Shown one piece after another: positions 36,560-45,986 of a DNA stretch of 64,000 bases; within the stretch, counting starts at the first letter, position 1, and every line of letters starts with the position of its first letter. The position numbers and the translations under genes are program-made. The stretch comes from Pseudonocardiales bacterium (GTDB lineage Bacteria > Actinomycetota > Actinomycetes > Mycobacteriales > Pseudonocardiaceae): positions 186,001 through 250,000 of the forward strand of contig JAHEXI010000006.1 of NCBI GenBank assembly GCA_023252195.1, in the 5' to 3' direction. Under the pieces are notes generated by a model. The model did not search any database, was not told the origin of the DNA, and saw only the letters and a program-made list of their open reading frames with translations.

Positions 36560-37549
36560 ATGGCGCGACGCTCGGTCGGTTTCGTGTACGTACTCGGCAA
36601 CGGCGATATGCCGGGTCTAGTGAAGATCGGCCTCTCGTCGTTACTACCTGAGGATCGGGCGAGGAAGGGGTTTACGACCTTTGTGCCCAGCCCGTTCGAG
36701 GTACTGTTCCGCGCCGTGACGTCCCGCCGAGCGGAGCTAGAGAAAGCGGTACACAATCTCCTCGCTCCGCACCGAAACCAGTCGAACCGCGAGTTCTTTC
36801 GGGTATCCCCCGAAGTCGCTGCCGAGTCAATCCTAAAGATGCGCGCAGAAGTCGATGGCATCGCCACGTGGTCTGAGCACTCGCGCATCCTCCTGCGATC
36901 GGGCGATCGCTTGCTGCTCTCCATGCGCGCGGGTCAGATCTTCGCGCTACTCGCCTACCCAGAGATGTTCGCTTCGTCGGCGACCATCGTTGGCATGGGG
37001 CAGTCCCACGCCGACGGTGACACTCTGGAGATCTGCACAACCGACAGTCCGGGTCACGTAGCTGGGTTCAGCGACGGCGACCCCGGCGCGGAAGAGGACC
37101 CCGTACCGTTCCTGAACCGCACCGGTACCGCGGCCAACGGCGCAATCAACGGTCGGGAACGTCTTGTCCCTGGCGACCGCCTGCTGTGGATGGATGAGAG
37201 CGACGAGGACGGCGCATGTACCAGCGTGATGTTCGAGGCGAACGACTACTGCCAGATCGTAAGCCGTACCCGCAGTCCACAGTTCTCCCCGGTGGACTTC
37301 CCGCTCCTATTCAACGTCTGCACGGCGGAAGGAGTACCGGCAGCCATGACACCAGCGGTGCGACAGGCTCTACGGTTGCCAATGCCGCGATCGTGGGCGC
37401 CACGCCACCCAGACGAGTCCGACGGATGGGCGGCGGTTGCTAACGCAGTGGCGCCTCCGACGTACTGGCTGCCCCAGCTGGCCGACCCGAGCCACAGCCG
37501 GAAAAGGTCAAGGAAGGAACAAAAACCACGGAGGCGAGGTACCTCTTGA
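36560..37549 (+). CDS. T5orf172 (GIY-YIG superfamily) domain protein with unknown C-terminal domain
   Basis: The 329-residue protein starts at the ATG at 36560 with GGAAGGA ahead. Residues 1-95 form a T5orf172/MUG113 domain of the GIY-YIG nuclease superfamily: VGFVYVLGNGDMPGLVKIGL carries the two Tyr/Gly-type strands, then a conserved Arg (EDRARKG), ELEKAVHNLL and NREFFRVSP. The remaining 230 residues contain an acidic, Gly-rich segment and match nothing I recognise. The basic tail (SRKRSRKEQKPRRRG) could contact nucleic acid. GIY-YIG proteins of this type occur in phage, mobile elements and defence loci. It stands alone, 294 bases after the HTH gene and convergent with relE. Confidence 0.78.
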   Translation: MARRSVGFVYVLGNGDMPGLVKIGLSSLLPEDRARKGFTTFVPSPFEVLFRAVTSRRAELEKAVHNLLAPHRNQSNREFFRVSPEVAAESILKMRAEVDGIATWSEHSRILLRSGDRLLLSMRAGQIFALLAYPEMFASSATIVGMGQSHADGDTLEICTTDSPGHVAGFSDGDPGAEEDPVPFLNRTGTAANGAINGRERLVPGDRLLWMDESDEDGACTSVMFEANDYCQIVSRTRSPQFSPVDFPLLFNVCTAEGVPAAMTPAVRQALRLPMPRSWAPRHPDESDGWAAVANAVAPPTYWLPQLADPSHSRKRSRKEQKPRRRGTS

Positions 37550-37651
37550 TCACATCGTTCAGTCATCAGCAACCGCCGCTCGACAGCCATCGCCGTCAGT
37601 TACGCACGGCGTCCACGCAAAACCCCAAGAGCACCGCTGTTCCGTTGGCGG

Positions 37652-37939
37652 TCAGCGCCGCCGATACACACTGGAGCGGTGGTCGATATCGAGGACCTGG
37701 ACCGTGCGACAGTCGAGATCGACGCGGTAGATCACGCGATATGTCCCCCGCCGTGCACCCAGGCAACCCGCAAGCGGCCCGACCAAGGGCTTGTCCACTC
37801 GCAATGGGTTCTCGGCCAACGGTCCGTCAAGAAAATCCAGTACTGCAGCCGCTACTGCCTCCGGCAACCGTTCCGCCAAGGCGCGCCGCGCCGCCGGCTG
37901 GACCCGAACCTCGAACCGCCCAGCCTGGTGCTCGCTCAC
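37652..37939 (-). CDS. relE: RelE/ParE-type toxin
   Basis: The 95-residue toxin has the RelE fold pattern: FEVRVQPAARRALAERLP, AAVLDFLDGPLAENPLRVDK, PLVGPLAGCLGARRGTYRVI and YRVDLDCRTVQVLDIDHRSS ending VYRRR. RelE toxins cleave mRNA on the ribosome. The C-terminal Arg/Tyr cluster needed for this is present. The GTG start overlaps the antitoxin stop as GTGA, the usual antitoxin-first operon. Confidence 0.88.
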   Translation of the reverse strand: MSEHQAGRFEVRVQPAARRALAERLPEAVAAAVLDFLDGPLAENPLRVDKPLVGPLAGCLGARRGTYRVIYRVDLDCRTVQVLDIDHRSSVYRRR

Positions 37940-38226
37940 GCTCCTGCCCGTCGGCGAGCAAGGTCCGTGCGCAGCTCGGCGACGGTCGCGCCAGGATCAC
38001 CGGATTCGAGGCTGGCGAGACTCTCGGTGATCCGTCCGACGGCGCCTTCGTCGCTGAGCACCTCCAGCGATATTTCGAGCCCCTCGAGATCATCGATTGC
38101 TACCAGCACGAACTGCGCCTCGCCGTTGCGCGTGACAGTGATCCGCTCGTGCTGCTCGCTGACCCGACGGCCCAACTCAGACAAGCGAGCCTTCACGTCA
38201 CTCAGCGGTAGGGTAGTTCCTGACAT
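37936..38226 (-). CDS. relB: RelB/Phd-type antitoxin
   Basis: The 96-residue antitoxin begins MSGTTLPLSDVKARLSELGR with the Phd/YefM N-terminal DNA-binding pattern (ERITVTRNGEAQFVLVAIDD). An acidic C-terminal helical region should neutralise the toxin. It starts 10 bases after the ureD stop, so it may be read through from the urease operon unless it has its own promoter in that short gap. Confidence 0.88.
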   Translation of the reverse strand: MSGTTLPLSDVKARLSELGRRVSEQHERITVTRNGEAQFVLVAIDDLEGLEISLEVLSDEGAVGRITESLASLESGDPGATVAELRTDLARRRAGA

Positions 38227-38235
38227 GGGTCAAGT

Positions 38236-38982
38236 TTAGCTCAAAGCCGATCTGAATTCCGACCAGTTCTGCGCGGATCGGTCGAGCAGGGCAGAGACCG
38301 CCGAAGGGCTGTCGCCCAAGGCGAGCAGCAGCTGGCCTGGGCCGTCCAACGCCGAGCAGGCCCAGCGCAGTCCTGGCTCCTCGCGGGCACCCTCCGGCGG
38401 GCCGTCGAGTCCCGCCCCCACGACCGCCAGCATTCCGACGACGCGCGCGCCGCCCGTGCCAGCGGGGCCGGCGAGTGCCGGATCGGCACCGTCGAGCAGC
38501 AGGGTGTGCGCCAGCAGGGGGGCACCATCCAGCTCGACGGTGAGCTCGCCGTGATACCGCCCGCCACGCTGACCTGCGCGCCCGAGCACCACCATCTCGC
38601 GCAGGACTGCCCAGGCCCCGCGCTGCATCGCAACGGCCATCCGGCTACGCAGCTCCGCACCGTCGCAGACGACGGTCGGCTCGGGCTGCCAGTCCAGCAC
38701 GGCGCCACTCGCAAGCGCCGCAGCCACGGTCCACCGCGCTGCCGCCGGAGGGCGGCCCGGCTGCACCACCATGGCCGCCGCCGAGCGCAGCTGCAGATGT
38801 GAACCAGCGCCGAGGTCGACGTCTAATGCCAGATCGTCGCCACCCAGCGGACCACCCCCGACCTGCACCAGGTGCACCCGGCGCGGCCCGGTCGGGCGCA
38901 GCAGCACTGGAGGAGCACAACGCCACCGAAGGCGAGGGGCGTCCGGTCCGTCTTCGACCGTGAGCTCAGCCCGAGCCTTCAC
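38236..38982 (-). CDS. ureD: Urease accessory protein UreD
   Basis: UreD forms the scaffold with UreF and UreG that loads nickel into apo-urease. The 248-residue protein shows the UreD pattern VHLVQVGGGPLGGDDLALDV, then LGAGSHLQLRSAAAMVV, PEPTVVCDGAELRSRMAV and MVVLGRAGQRGGRY. It is the last urease gene and follows ureG by 10 bases. Confidence 0.92.
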   Translation of the reverse strand: MKARAELTVEDGPDAPRLRWRCAPPVLLRPTGPRRVHLVQVGGGPLGGDDLALDVDLGAGSHLQLRSAAAMVVQPGRPPAAARWTVAAALASGAVLDWQPEPTVVCDGAELRSRMAVAMQRGAWAVLREMVVLGRAGQRGGRYHGELTVELDGAPLLAHTLLLDGADPALAGPAGTGGARVVGMLAVVGAGLDGPPEGAREEPGLRWACSALDGPGQLLLALGDSPSAVSALLDRSAQNWSEFRSALS

Positions 38983-38992
38983 CGGCAGCCGC

Positions 38993-39628
38993 TCACCGGG
39001 GTGTGGCTCGCCGCAGCTGGCCGCGCAGCCAAGACACGACCGGTTCGGCGTCGGGCTGGTCGCGCAGCGAGATCAGGACAGTGGGTAGGTCACCACGGAC
39101 CGCAGCAGCGTCGCGACGCATCACGTCTAGATCCGCACCGACCAGCGGCGCCAGATCGACCTTGTTGATCACAAGCAGGTCGGAGCGGGTGACGCCTGGT
39201 CCGCCCTTGCGGGGCACCTTGTCGCCACCGGCCACATCGAGGACGAAGATCTGAGCGTCGATCAGGCCGTAGCTGAAGGTGGCGGTGAGGTTGTCCCCGC
39301 CGCTTTCCACCAGCACCAGGTCAGGATCGTGGCGCGCGATGAGTTCCTCCACCGCGTCGAGGTTGGCGGTGATGTCGTCGCGGATCGCCGTGTGCGGGCA
39401 GCAGCCAGTGCGCACTGCCGTGATCCGCTCGTCGGGCAACACCCCGTTGGTGCGCAGAAAGTCGGCATCTTCGGTGGTGTAGATGTCGTTGGTCACGACC
39501 ACCAGCGACAGCTCGTCGCGCAGCGTCCGGCACAGCGCCGCGACCAGGGCGGTCTTGCCGCTGCCAACCGGCCCTCCGACGCCGATCCGTAGCGCCCGGC
39601 ACCGACGCCCGGCCGCGGGGATCGGCAT
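38993..39628 (-). CDS. ureG: Urease accessory GTPase UreG
   Basis: UreG is the SIMIBI GTPase that delivers nickel to urease. The 211-residue protein has P-loop [32 protein letters not shown], the nickel-binding Cys-Pro-His in [26 protein letters not shown] and the guanine specificity VINKVDLA. The frame is open far upstream over ureF; the ATG at 39628 gives the standard length. It may also help mature the nickel ureohydrolase upstream, an inference from gene context. Confidence 0.95.
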   Translation of the reverse strand: MPIPAAGRRCRALRIGVGGPVGSGKTALVAALCRTLRDELSLVVVTNDIYTTEDADFLRTNGVLPDERITAVRTGCCPHTAIRDDITANLDAVEELIARHDPDLVLVESGGDNLTATFSYGLIDAQIFVLDVAGGDKVPRKGGPGVTRSDLLVINKVDLAPLVGADLDVMRRDAAAVRGDLPTVLISLRDQPDAEPVVSWLRGQLRRATPR

Positions 39629-39644
39629 CGAGTCGATCTGATCC

Positions 39645-40334
39645 TCACGATGCAAAGAGGGCCACCTCCGTGCGGGCATGCAGTTCGGCCAGCACCTCCG
39701 GCAGGGGGGTGCCGGTGCTGGGCAGTAGGCGAGTTTCCTGCTGGGCGACGGCCTCGCGCGCCAACCGGGCCGCGCCCAACGCGACCTGCTCAGCGGATCG
39801 GCTCGCGTACGCCTGTACAGCCGCGACCGCGATCGGGTCCAACCCGAGCAGCCGCACCGCGGCGGCGCACGCCCCGCCGAGCAGGTGATGCAGCGCGAGC
39901 AACGCCGCCGCGCCGGCACCGTCGCCGGCAGCGGCAACCACGGCACCGAGCACCAGCGGGTGGTGCGGGCGGCCGGTGCGGGACAGCGCCTCCAGAGCAG
40001 TGGACGGCCAGACCCGGCGGCCTGTGCGCAGCAGGGCCGCCCCCTGGGCGCGGGACGCTTCGCGCGCGGCGGCCGACGGGGTGCGGGCACTGACCGCGGT
40101 ATCCCACCGGGCCCAGTCCACCGGCGCGGCGCCGGCGGCGAGCAAGCAACCCACAGCGGCGACCGCGGCGACAACCGGACCGGTACCCAGCAGCCGGCCG
40201 GCCAGAAACAGCGCAAGATCGGCCTCATCACGCAACAGACCGCGCTCAACGGCGGCCTCCACCCCACCGGAGTGCGCGTGCCCTCCGGTGGGCAACCGGG
40301 AATCGGCCAGCAGCAACGACGCCAGAACAGTCAT
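39645..40334 (-). CDS. ureF: Urease accessory protein UreF
   Basis: UreF activates UreG GTPase activity within the UreDFG complex. The 229-residue helical protein begins [20 protein letters not shown] with the UreF signature ([19 protein letters not shown]), and ends in [12 protein letters not shown]. It overlaps the ureBC stop as TGATG. There is no ureE gene in this operon, as is usual in actinobacteria. Confidence 0.92.
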   Translation of the reverse strand: MTVLASLLLADSRLPTGGHAHSGGVEAAVERGLLRDEADLALFLAGRLLGTGPVVAAVAAVGCLLAAGAAPVDWARWDTAVSARTPSAAAREASRAQGAALLRTGRRVWPSTALEALSRTGRPHHPLVLGAVVAAAGDGAGAAALLALHHLLGGACAAAVRLLGLDPIAVAAVQAYASRSAEQVALGAARLAREAVAQQETRLLPSTGTPLPEVLAELHARTEVALFAS

Positions 40335-42391
40335 CAGAACAGGAAATAGCGTTGCGCCATCGGGAGTTCCTCCGCGGGGTGCGGTTCGACCACCTCGCCG
40401 TCGATCCGGACGGTGAACGTCTCAGGGTCCACCTCGATACGCGGCAGCGCATCATTCTCGGGCATATCGGCCTTGCGTAGCGCTCTGGTGTCGCGCACCG
40501 CGACCAGCCGGCGCCGCACCGCCAGCCGGTCAGCCAGGCCACCCGCAACCGCGGCGGGAGCCACGAAGTGCACCGACGTAGCAGCGGCGCTCACCGCGGC
40601 AGCCCCGAACATCGGCCGCGGCAACACCGGTTGCGGGGTGGGGATGGACGCGTTGGAATCCCCCATCGCCGCCCAGGCGATCATGCCGCCCTTGAGGACG
40701 ATGCTCGGCCGCACCCCGAAGAATGCGGGCTGCCACAGCACCAGGTCAGCGAGCTTGCCCACCTCCACCGAGCCGACCTCAGCGTCCAGCCCATGCGCGA
40801 CTGCCGGGCAGATCGTGTACTTGGCCACGTAGCGCCTCGCGCGCAGGTTGTCCGAGGTCTCCGGGTCTCCGGCGAGAGCGCCGAACCGCCGCTTCATGAC
40901 GTGCGCGGTCTGCCAGGTCCGCAGGATCACCTCGCCGACCCGGCCCATCGCCTGCGAGTCCGATCCGATCATCGAGATGGCGCCGAGGTCGTGCAGCAGA
41001 TCCTCGGCCGCAATGGTGGACGGCCGGATCCGGCTCTCCGCGAACGCGAGGTCCTCCGGCACTGCCGGGTTGAGGTGGTGGCAGACCATCAGCATGTCGA
41101 GGTGCTCGTCGACGGTGTTGACGGTGTGCGGCCGGGTCGGGTTGGTCGAGCTGGGCAGCACATGGGGCTGTGCGGCGACCGTGATGATGTCCGGCGCGTG
41201 GCCGCCGCCGGCCCCCTCGGTGTGGTACGCGTGGATGGTGCGCCCGCCGATCGCGGCCAGCGTGTCGGCGACGTAGCCCGCCTCATTGAGGGTGTCGGTG
41301 TGGATCGCGACCTGCACGCCGGTGTCGTCGGCCACCCGCAGGCAGGTGTCGATCGCGGCCGGGGTGGATCCCCAGTCCTCGTGCAGCTTGAAACCGCTGG
41401 CGCCGGCCGCGACCTGCTCGTACAGCGCCTGCTCGCCCACCGTATTGCCCTTACCGAGCAGCGCGATGTTCACCGGAAGCTCATCGAGGGACTCCAGCAT
41501 CCGGGCCAGGTACCAGGCACCGGGCGTCACGGTGGTCGCCTTGGTGCCCTCGGCGGGTCCGGTGCCGCCGCCGACCAGGGTGGTGACGCCCGACCCCAGC
41601 GCCTCGGGCACCTGCTGCGGGCTGATCAGATGCACATGGCAGTCCACCGCGCCGGCGGTCAGGATCATCCCGTTGCCGGCGATCACCTCGGTGCCCGGGC
41701 CGATGACCAGCGCGGCATGCACCCCGTCCATGATGTCCGGGTTCCCGGCCTTGCCCAGACCGACGATCCGGCCGTCTCGCACCCCGATGTCAGCCTTGAC
41801 CACCCCCCAGTGGTCCAGCACCACCGCGCCGGTGATCACCAGGTCCGGTGCACCGTCCGCTCGCGACGCCTGGGCCTGGCCCATCGACTCCCGGATCACC
41901 TTGCCCCCACCGAAGACCGCCTCGTCACCACCGTGCGGCCCGCGGCAGCGGTCCTCGGTGACCTCCACGATCAGATTGGTGTCGGCTAGTCGTATCCGGT
42001 CACCCTCGGTGGGGCCGTAGAGCGCGGCGTAGCGGCTGCGGTCGACCGTCCACCGGCCTCCGCCGACGGTTCCTCGAGCTGCCGCGCCGGGATCGGGCGC
42101 ATCCAGGCGCAGGCCGGGCACAGTGCGGGTGCCGCCTAGCGGCACAACCCGCACCACCCGTTCGAGGCCGGGTTCAAAGCGCACCGAGGTACCGGCCGGC
42201 ACCGCCAACCGCATTCCGGTGGCGGTTGCGCGGTCCATTTCCAGCGCCGGGTTCGCCGCGGCGAGGTGGTAGTGCGACCCGACTTGAATGGGCCGGTCGC
42301 CGGTGTTCAACACCACCAGTGCACTGCCGGCCTGCGGCCCCAGCACGACCGATTCATCGGCGAGCAGCAGTTCGCCGGGTAGCTCGGTCAC
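40334..42391 (-). CDS. ureBC: Fused urease beta-alpha subunit (UreB-UreC)
   Basis: Urease hydrolyses urea to ammonia and carbamate. The 685-residue chain joins a complete beta subunit (about residues 1-100: [46 protein letters not shown]) to a complete alpha subunit from about residue 113 ([20 protein letters not shown]). Active-site parts are all present: [12 protein letters not shown], the carbamylated Lys in [33 protein letters not shown], the flap CHHLNP and [12 protein letters not shown]. No stop, ATG or GTG codon lies at the domain boundary, so it cannot be read as two genes. Elsewhere gamma-beta fusions occur, and plant urease fuses all three, but a beta-alpha fusion with separate gamma is unusual. 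It overlaps ureA and ureF. Confidence 0.95.
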   Translation of the reverse strand: MTELPGELLLADESVVLGPQAGSALVVLNTGDRPIQVGSHYHLAAANPALEMDRATATGMRLAVPAGTSVRFEPGLERVVRVVPLGGTRTVPGLRLDAPDPGAAARGTVGGGRWTVDRSRYAALYGPTEGDRIRLADTNLIVEVTEDRCRGPHGGDEAVFGGGKVIRESMGQAQASRADGAPDLVITGAVVLDHWGVVKADIGVRDGRIVGLGKAGNPDIMDGVHAALVIGPGTEVIAGNGMILTAGAVDCHVHLISPQQVPEALGSGVTTLVGGGTGPAEGTKATTVTPGAWYLARMLESLDELPVNIALLGKGNTVGEQALYEQVAAGASGFKLHEDWGSTPAAIDTCLRVADDTGVQVAIHTDTLNEAGYVADTLAAIGGRTIHAYHTEGAGGGHAPDIITVAAQPHVLPSSTNPTRPHTVNTVDEHLDMLMVCHHLNPAVPEDLAFAESRIRPSTIAAEDLLHDLGAISMIGSDSQAMGRVGEVILRTWQTAHVMKRRFGALAGDPETSDNLRARRYVAKYTICPAVAHGLDAEVGSVEVGKLADLVLWQPAFFGVRPSIVLKGGMIAWAAMGDSNASIPTPQPVLPRPMFGAAAVSAAATSVHFVAPAAVAGGLADRLAVRRRLVAVRDTRALRKADMPENDALPRIEVDPETFTVRIDGEVVEPHPAEELPMAQRYFLF

Positions 42392-42690
42392 TGAATTGGC
42401 CGGTGCACGGTGACGAGCTTCGTGCCGTCCGGGAAGGTCGCCTCGACCTGCACCGAAGAGATCATCTCCGGCACACCGTCCATGACGTCGGACCGGCTGA
42501 GCACCCGCTGGCCTTCCGCCATCAGATCGGCGACGCTACGCCCGTCGCGCGCTCGCTCCAACACCCACGACGTGATCAACGCGACGGCCTCGGGGTAGTT
42601 GAGTCGCAATCCTCTGGCGCGGCGTTCCCTGGCCAGTTGGCCGGCCACGTGGACGAGAAGCTTCTCCTGCTCATGCGGGGACAGCAGCAT
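42388..42690 (-). CDS. ureA: Urease gamma subunit
   Basis: The 100-residue gamma subunit begins [20 protein letters not shown] and has [32 protein letters not shown] and [20 protein letters not shown], the whole family pattern. Its stop overlaps the GTG start of the ureB-ureC fusion by 4 bases. Confidence 0.96.
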   Translation of the reverse strand: MLLSPHEQEKLLVHVAGQLARERRARGLRLNYPEAVALITSWVLERARDGRSVADLMAEGQRVLSRSDVMDGVPEMISSVQVEATFPDGTKLVTVHRPIQ

Positions 42691-42750
42691 GTCGACCCTT
42701 CCTCACCCGCTCTGCGGCGATCAAGGAGTATGGGTCACCAAGTATGACTG

Positions 42751-43059
42751 TCACTTCGCTTCGGCGGGTTGTAGGACAGCTGAGCTGCCACCCACCCGAG
42801 GCTGCGGAACGACCGGCGTGACTGCCTTGACCTCGTCCATTGCGGGTCGGGCAGCGGGATGCTCGACCAGGGCGAGTACCCGGGAGGCCATGAATCGAGC
42901 GGTGCGTACCGGCGTGCCGCCACGGGTGACCTCGGTGACCTCCACGATGCCACGACCGTGGGTGATCTCCACCCGCCGGCCATTGCGGGTGGCTTCGATC
43001 TCGTAGGTGCGAGTGGTACCGCCGGCGTCGATGACAATCTCGGTGCGGTCACCCTTCAT
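42751..43059 (-). CDS. Small unknown protein leading the urease operon
   Basis: This 102-residue protein starts at an ATG preceded by AAGGAT. The first 60 residues alternate like a beta-sheet (TEIVIDAGGTTRTYEIEATR, RVEITHGRGIVEVTEVTR), then RTARFMASRVLALVEHP and a Pro/Val-rich tail. There is no His/Cys cluster suggesting nickel binding, and no signal peptide. It is the first gene of the urease operon, 60 bases ahead of ureA. I do not recognise the family. Confidence 0.7.
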   Translation of the reverse strand: MKGDRTEIVIDAGGTTRTYEIEATRNGRRVEITHGRGIVEVTEVTRGGTPVRTARFMASRVLALVEHPAARPAMDEVKAVTPVVPQPRVGGSSAVLQPAEAK

Positions 43060-43366
43060 GGCTTGCCATCCTTATCGTTTGCCGGGCGAAGCGGGGTCCG
43101 GGCCGAGTGTGCTGGTCGCCTCTCGGCGAAGGGCACACCGCGGCTTCAGCCGAACGATCGTCCGCGGTGGCAGTTTTTAAGTGGACCCGGGGGGACACAG
43201 CCCACCCGGCCCGGACATCCAGTACAACTACCCATCAACCCCGATCATTCCAGGCCACGGGGCTGCGCCGGGGAAGGACTGTCGCTTCGTGCACGGATCT
43301 TCACATCTCCCCGTGGGACAGGAGAGGCTGATGAGACGAACCCGTGGTGACGTCGACTCAGGGATT
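43060..43366. other. 307-bp region between urtE and the urease operon, with an inverted repeat
   Basis: No gene is seen. An inverted repeat with perfect arms CACCGCGG (43136-43143) and CCGCGGTG (43162-43169) encloses the palindrome ACGATCGT (43154-43161), about 80 bases ahead of the first urease-operon start. It could be an operator. On the plus strand it is followed by GCAGTTTTT, so it might also terminate antisense transcription. No GnnAC array like those at urtA and gdmH was found here. Confidence 0.5.
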
Positions 43367-44059
43367 TCAGATGGCCATGGCGGCGCGGACATCGGCGTGG
43401 GCGTCGGCGCCGCCGGCGCCGGTAGAGGTGATCCGGCCGGCTTCCATGACGTAGTAATGGCTCGCCGCGGCGAGGGCGAATCCCACGTGCTGTTCGACCA
43501 GCAGGATTGACAGACCCCCGCGGGAGGTCAACGACAGGATCGTCTGCTCGATCTCCGCCACCACGGTCGGCTGGATGCCCTCAGTCGGTTCATCCAGGAT
43601 CAGCAGCCTCGGCTGGGTGATCAATGCGCGGGCGATCGCCAGTTGCTGTCGCTGACCACCGGACAGCAGTCCGGCGCGACGTGCCAACAGCCCACCCAGC
43701 GGCGGGAAGAGGTCCAGCATCTCGGCGATCAGCTTGTTGCCGCCTCGCCGGGTGTCCGCTACCAGTTGCAGGTTCTCCTGAGTGGTCAGTTGTGGGAAGC
43801 ATTGCTGTCCCTGCGGGACGTAGCCGAGGCCGCGCTTGACGCGCTCATTGGGTCGCATCCGGGTGATGTCCTCGCCGTCGAGCACGATCCGTCCGGCACG
43901 GGGCTGGAGCAGCCCGACCGCGGCTCGCAGCAGGGTTGTTTTACCGGCTCCGTTGTGCCCCATCACGGCGGTCACCTCGCCCGGCGGTACTTCGATGGTC
44001 GCGCCGTGCACCACGGTGGTTCGCCCGTAGCCGACATGGATGTCCGTCATCTCCAGCAT
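43367..44059 (-). CDS. urtE: Urea ABC transporter ATP-binding protein UrtE
   Basis: This is the second ATPase of the urea importer, LivF-like. The 230-residue protein has Walker A MGHNGAGKTTLLRAAV, a Q-loop at GYVPQGQQCFP, the signature LLSGGQRQQLAIARAL, Walker B LLILDEPTEGIQP and VEQH. The ATG at 44059 overlaps the urtD stop as TGATG. QGQQCFPQLTTQENL and EGIQPTV are typical of UrtE rather than branched-chain LivF. Confidence 0.93.
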   Translation of the reverse strand: MLEMTDIHVGYGRTTVVHGATIEVPPGEVTAVMGHNGAGKTTLLRAAVGLLQPRAGRIVLDGEDITRMRPNERVKRGLGYVPQGQQCFPQLTTQENLQLVADTRRGGNKLIAEMLDLFPPLGGLLARRAGLLSGGQRQQLAIARALITQPRLLILDEPTEGIQPTVVAEIEQTILSLTSRGGLSILLVEQHVGFALAAASHYYVMEAGRITSTGAGGADAHADVRAAMAI

Positions 44060-44808
44060 CACCCAGTGACCTCCGCCCGGCCGAGGTAGACCTCTTGGAC
44101 CTTCGGGTCGGCCTGTACCTGAGCGACCGTGCCAGCGCTGAGCACCTTTCCGGCATGCAGCACGGTGACCGAGGTGGCAAACGACCGCATGAAGTCCATA
44201 TCGTGCTCGACCACCACGACGGTGCGCTCGGCGCCGATCCGGCGAAGCAGTTCCCCAGTCTGGACCCGCTCCTCGGCGCTCATCCCGGCCACCGGCTCGT
44301 CCAGCAGTAGCACCCGCGCGTTCTGCACCAGCAGCATGCCGATCTCCAACCACTGCTTCTGGCCGTGCGCGAGCGCACCTGCTTGGCGGTCCCGCTGGCT
44401 GGTCAGGCCAACAGTGTCCATCGCTTCCTCGACCGCCGGTGGCACCGACGAGCGGCGGCGCAGCAGCGACAGGGCTGGGCGACCTGCCCCAGCCGCGATG
44501 TCGAGGTTCTGCAGCACGGTCAGCTCCTCGAAGACACTGGCCGTCTGGAAGGTACGCCCGACACCCAGCCGGGCGATCCGGTGCACCTTCTTGCCGATCA
44601 GTTCCGTCCGGCCGAACCGGACCGACCCGGTGGCGGGGGCCAGTCCGGTGATCGCGTCGACCAGTGTGGTCTTACCTGCACCGTTGGGGCCAATCAGGAA
44701 CCGCAGGTCGCCTTGCAGCACCGTCATCGACACCCCGTCGACAGCGACGAATCCGTCGAACACCACCCGCACGTCGGCAAGCTCCAGATAGTCGGCGTCC
44801 ATTGTCAT
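44059..44808 (-). CDS. urtD: Urea ABC transporter ATP-binding protein UrtD
   Basis: This is the first ATPase of the urea importer, LivG-like. The 249-residue protein has FLIGPNGAGKTTLVDAITG, GVGRTFQTASVFEELTVLQN, the degenerate UrtD-type signature ALAHGQKQWLEIGMLL in place of LSGGQ, and Walker B VLLLDEPVAGMS. The AHGQKQWLEIGML motif is diagnostic of UrtD. It overlaps urtC by 4 bases. Confidence 0.94.
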   Translation of the reverse strand: MTMDADYLELADVRVVFDGFVAVDGVSMTVLQGDLRFLIGPNGAGKTTLVDAITGLAPATGSVRFGRTELIGKKVHRIARLGVGRTFQTASVFEELTVLQNLDIAAGAGRPALSLLRRRSSVPPAVEEAMDTVGLTSQRDRQAGALAHGQKQWLEIGMLLVQNARVLLLDEPVAGMSAEERVQTGELLRRIGAERTVVVVEHDMDFMRSFATSVTVLHAGKVLSAGTVAQVQADPKVQEVYLGRAEVTG

Positions 44809-45986
44809 CCCCCGCCCTCCGATCCGGCGCTGACCTCGGAAAAACCGGGTTCCGGGGGCGCCAGGCTCACCGCGTCGGCCGACCGCGTCGGCGGTGACGG
44901 CGGAAAGCTCTCGGTCAGGTCACCCGCACGCCGCAATGGATTGCGTAACAGATTCACTGACGACAGCCCGGCAGGCAGGAAGGCGATCACCAGAACGAAC
45001 AGTGCACCCTGGAAATAACTCCAGAATGACGGAAAACTCTCCGAGAGCGTCGTCTGGGCCCAGGCTACTACGATAGCTCCGAGGGCCGGGCCGAACAGCG
45101 TGGCGCGGCCACCGATCGCCACTCCGATCAGGAATGCGATCGAAGGTACGACTCCGACGCTGGCCGGGGAGATGATCCCCACGATGGGCACGAACAACGC
45201 ACCCGCGATGCCGGCCATCGCCGCCGCCAACACATACGCTACGACCTTGATGTTGGCCGGGTCATAGCCCAGGAACCGGATCCGCTCCTCCTGATCCCGA
45301 ACCGCGATGAGCAATTCCCCGTACCGGGAGCGATAGAGCTGCCAGACAATGGCCAGCATCACCAGCAGGGTGACCGCGGCGATGAAGAACAGCATCCGTT
45401 TGTTGACCGGATCGAACAGGTTGAACCCGAAGAACGAGCGGAACCCATTGAGCCCGTTCGTCCCGCCGGTGGTGGTTTGCTGACCGATCAGCAGGATCGC
45501 GAAGGCTGCCGCCAACGCTTGGGACAAGATCGCAAAATACGCGCCGCGAACCCGCCTACGGAAGATCGCGGCACCGAGACCGAAGGCCACCAGTGAGGGG
45601 ATCAGGACCACTCCGAGCAGGGTCACGACCGGTGATCGGAACGGCTCCCACCAAATGGGCAGGCGGCCCGACCCATAGAGCCGCATGAAATCGGGAACTC
45701 CGGAGGGTCCGGCATCGGCGAGCTTGAGGTGGATCGCCATCACGTAGCCACCCAAACCGAAGAACACGCCTTGCCCCAGGGTGAGCATGCCGCCGCGGCC
45801 CCAGGCCAGGCCGATGCCGACCGCCACGATCCCATAGCAGACGAACCGTCCCAGCAGCGAAAGTCGGAAGTCCGAGAGCACCGCCGGTGCGACCACCAGT
45901 AATGCCACGGCGCCCAGCGCGAAACCCAAGAATGAGGGGTAGCTGCGTTTATTTTTTCCGCTGATTTGCGCGCTGGTATCGGTCAT
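44805..45986 (-). CDS. urtC: Urea ABC transporter permease UrtC
   Basis: This is a LivM-like permease, 393 residues, with about ten hydrophobic helices (LGFALGAVALLVVAPAVLS near the start). It has the UrtC-typical GRGGMLTLGQGVFFGLGGYV, QTTTGGTNGLNGFRSF and the EAA-like loop IAVRDQEERIRFLGYDPANI. ATGA overlaps link it to urtB and urtD. Confidence 0.94.
   Translation of the reverse strand: MTDTSAQISGKNKRSYPSFLGFALGAVALLVVAPAVLSDFRLSLLGRFVCYGIVAVGIGLAWGRGGMLTLGQGVFFGLGGYVMAIHLKLADAGPSGVPDFMRLYGSGRLPIWWEPFRSPVVTLLGVVLIPSLVAFGLGAAIFRRRVRGAYFAILSQALAAAFAILLIGQQTTTGGTNGLNGFRSFFGFNLFDPVNKRMLFFIAAVTLLVMLAIVWQLYRSRYGELLIAVRDQEERIRFLGYDPANIKVVAYVLAAAMAGIAGALFVPIVGIISPASVGVVPSIAFLIGVAIGGRATLFGPALGAIVVAWAQTTLSESFPSFWSYFQGALFVLVIAFLPAGLSSVNLLRNPLRRAGDLTESFPPSPPTRSADAVSLAPPEPGFSEVSAGSEGGG

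Noticed and set aside
40568-41989. Plus-strand open frame of 473 codons opposite ureC
   Set aside because: Pure antisense shadow of the strongly conserved urease alpha sequence; no ribosome binding site and Arg/His/Gly-rich composition.
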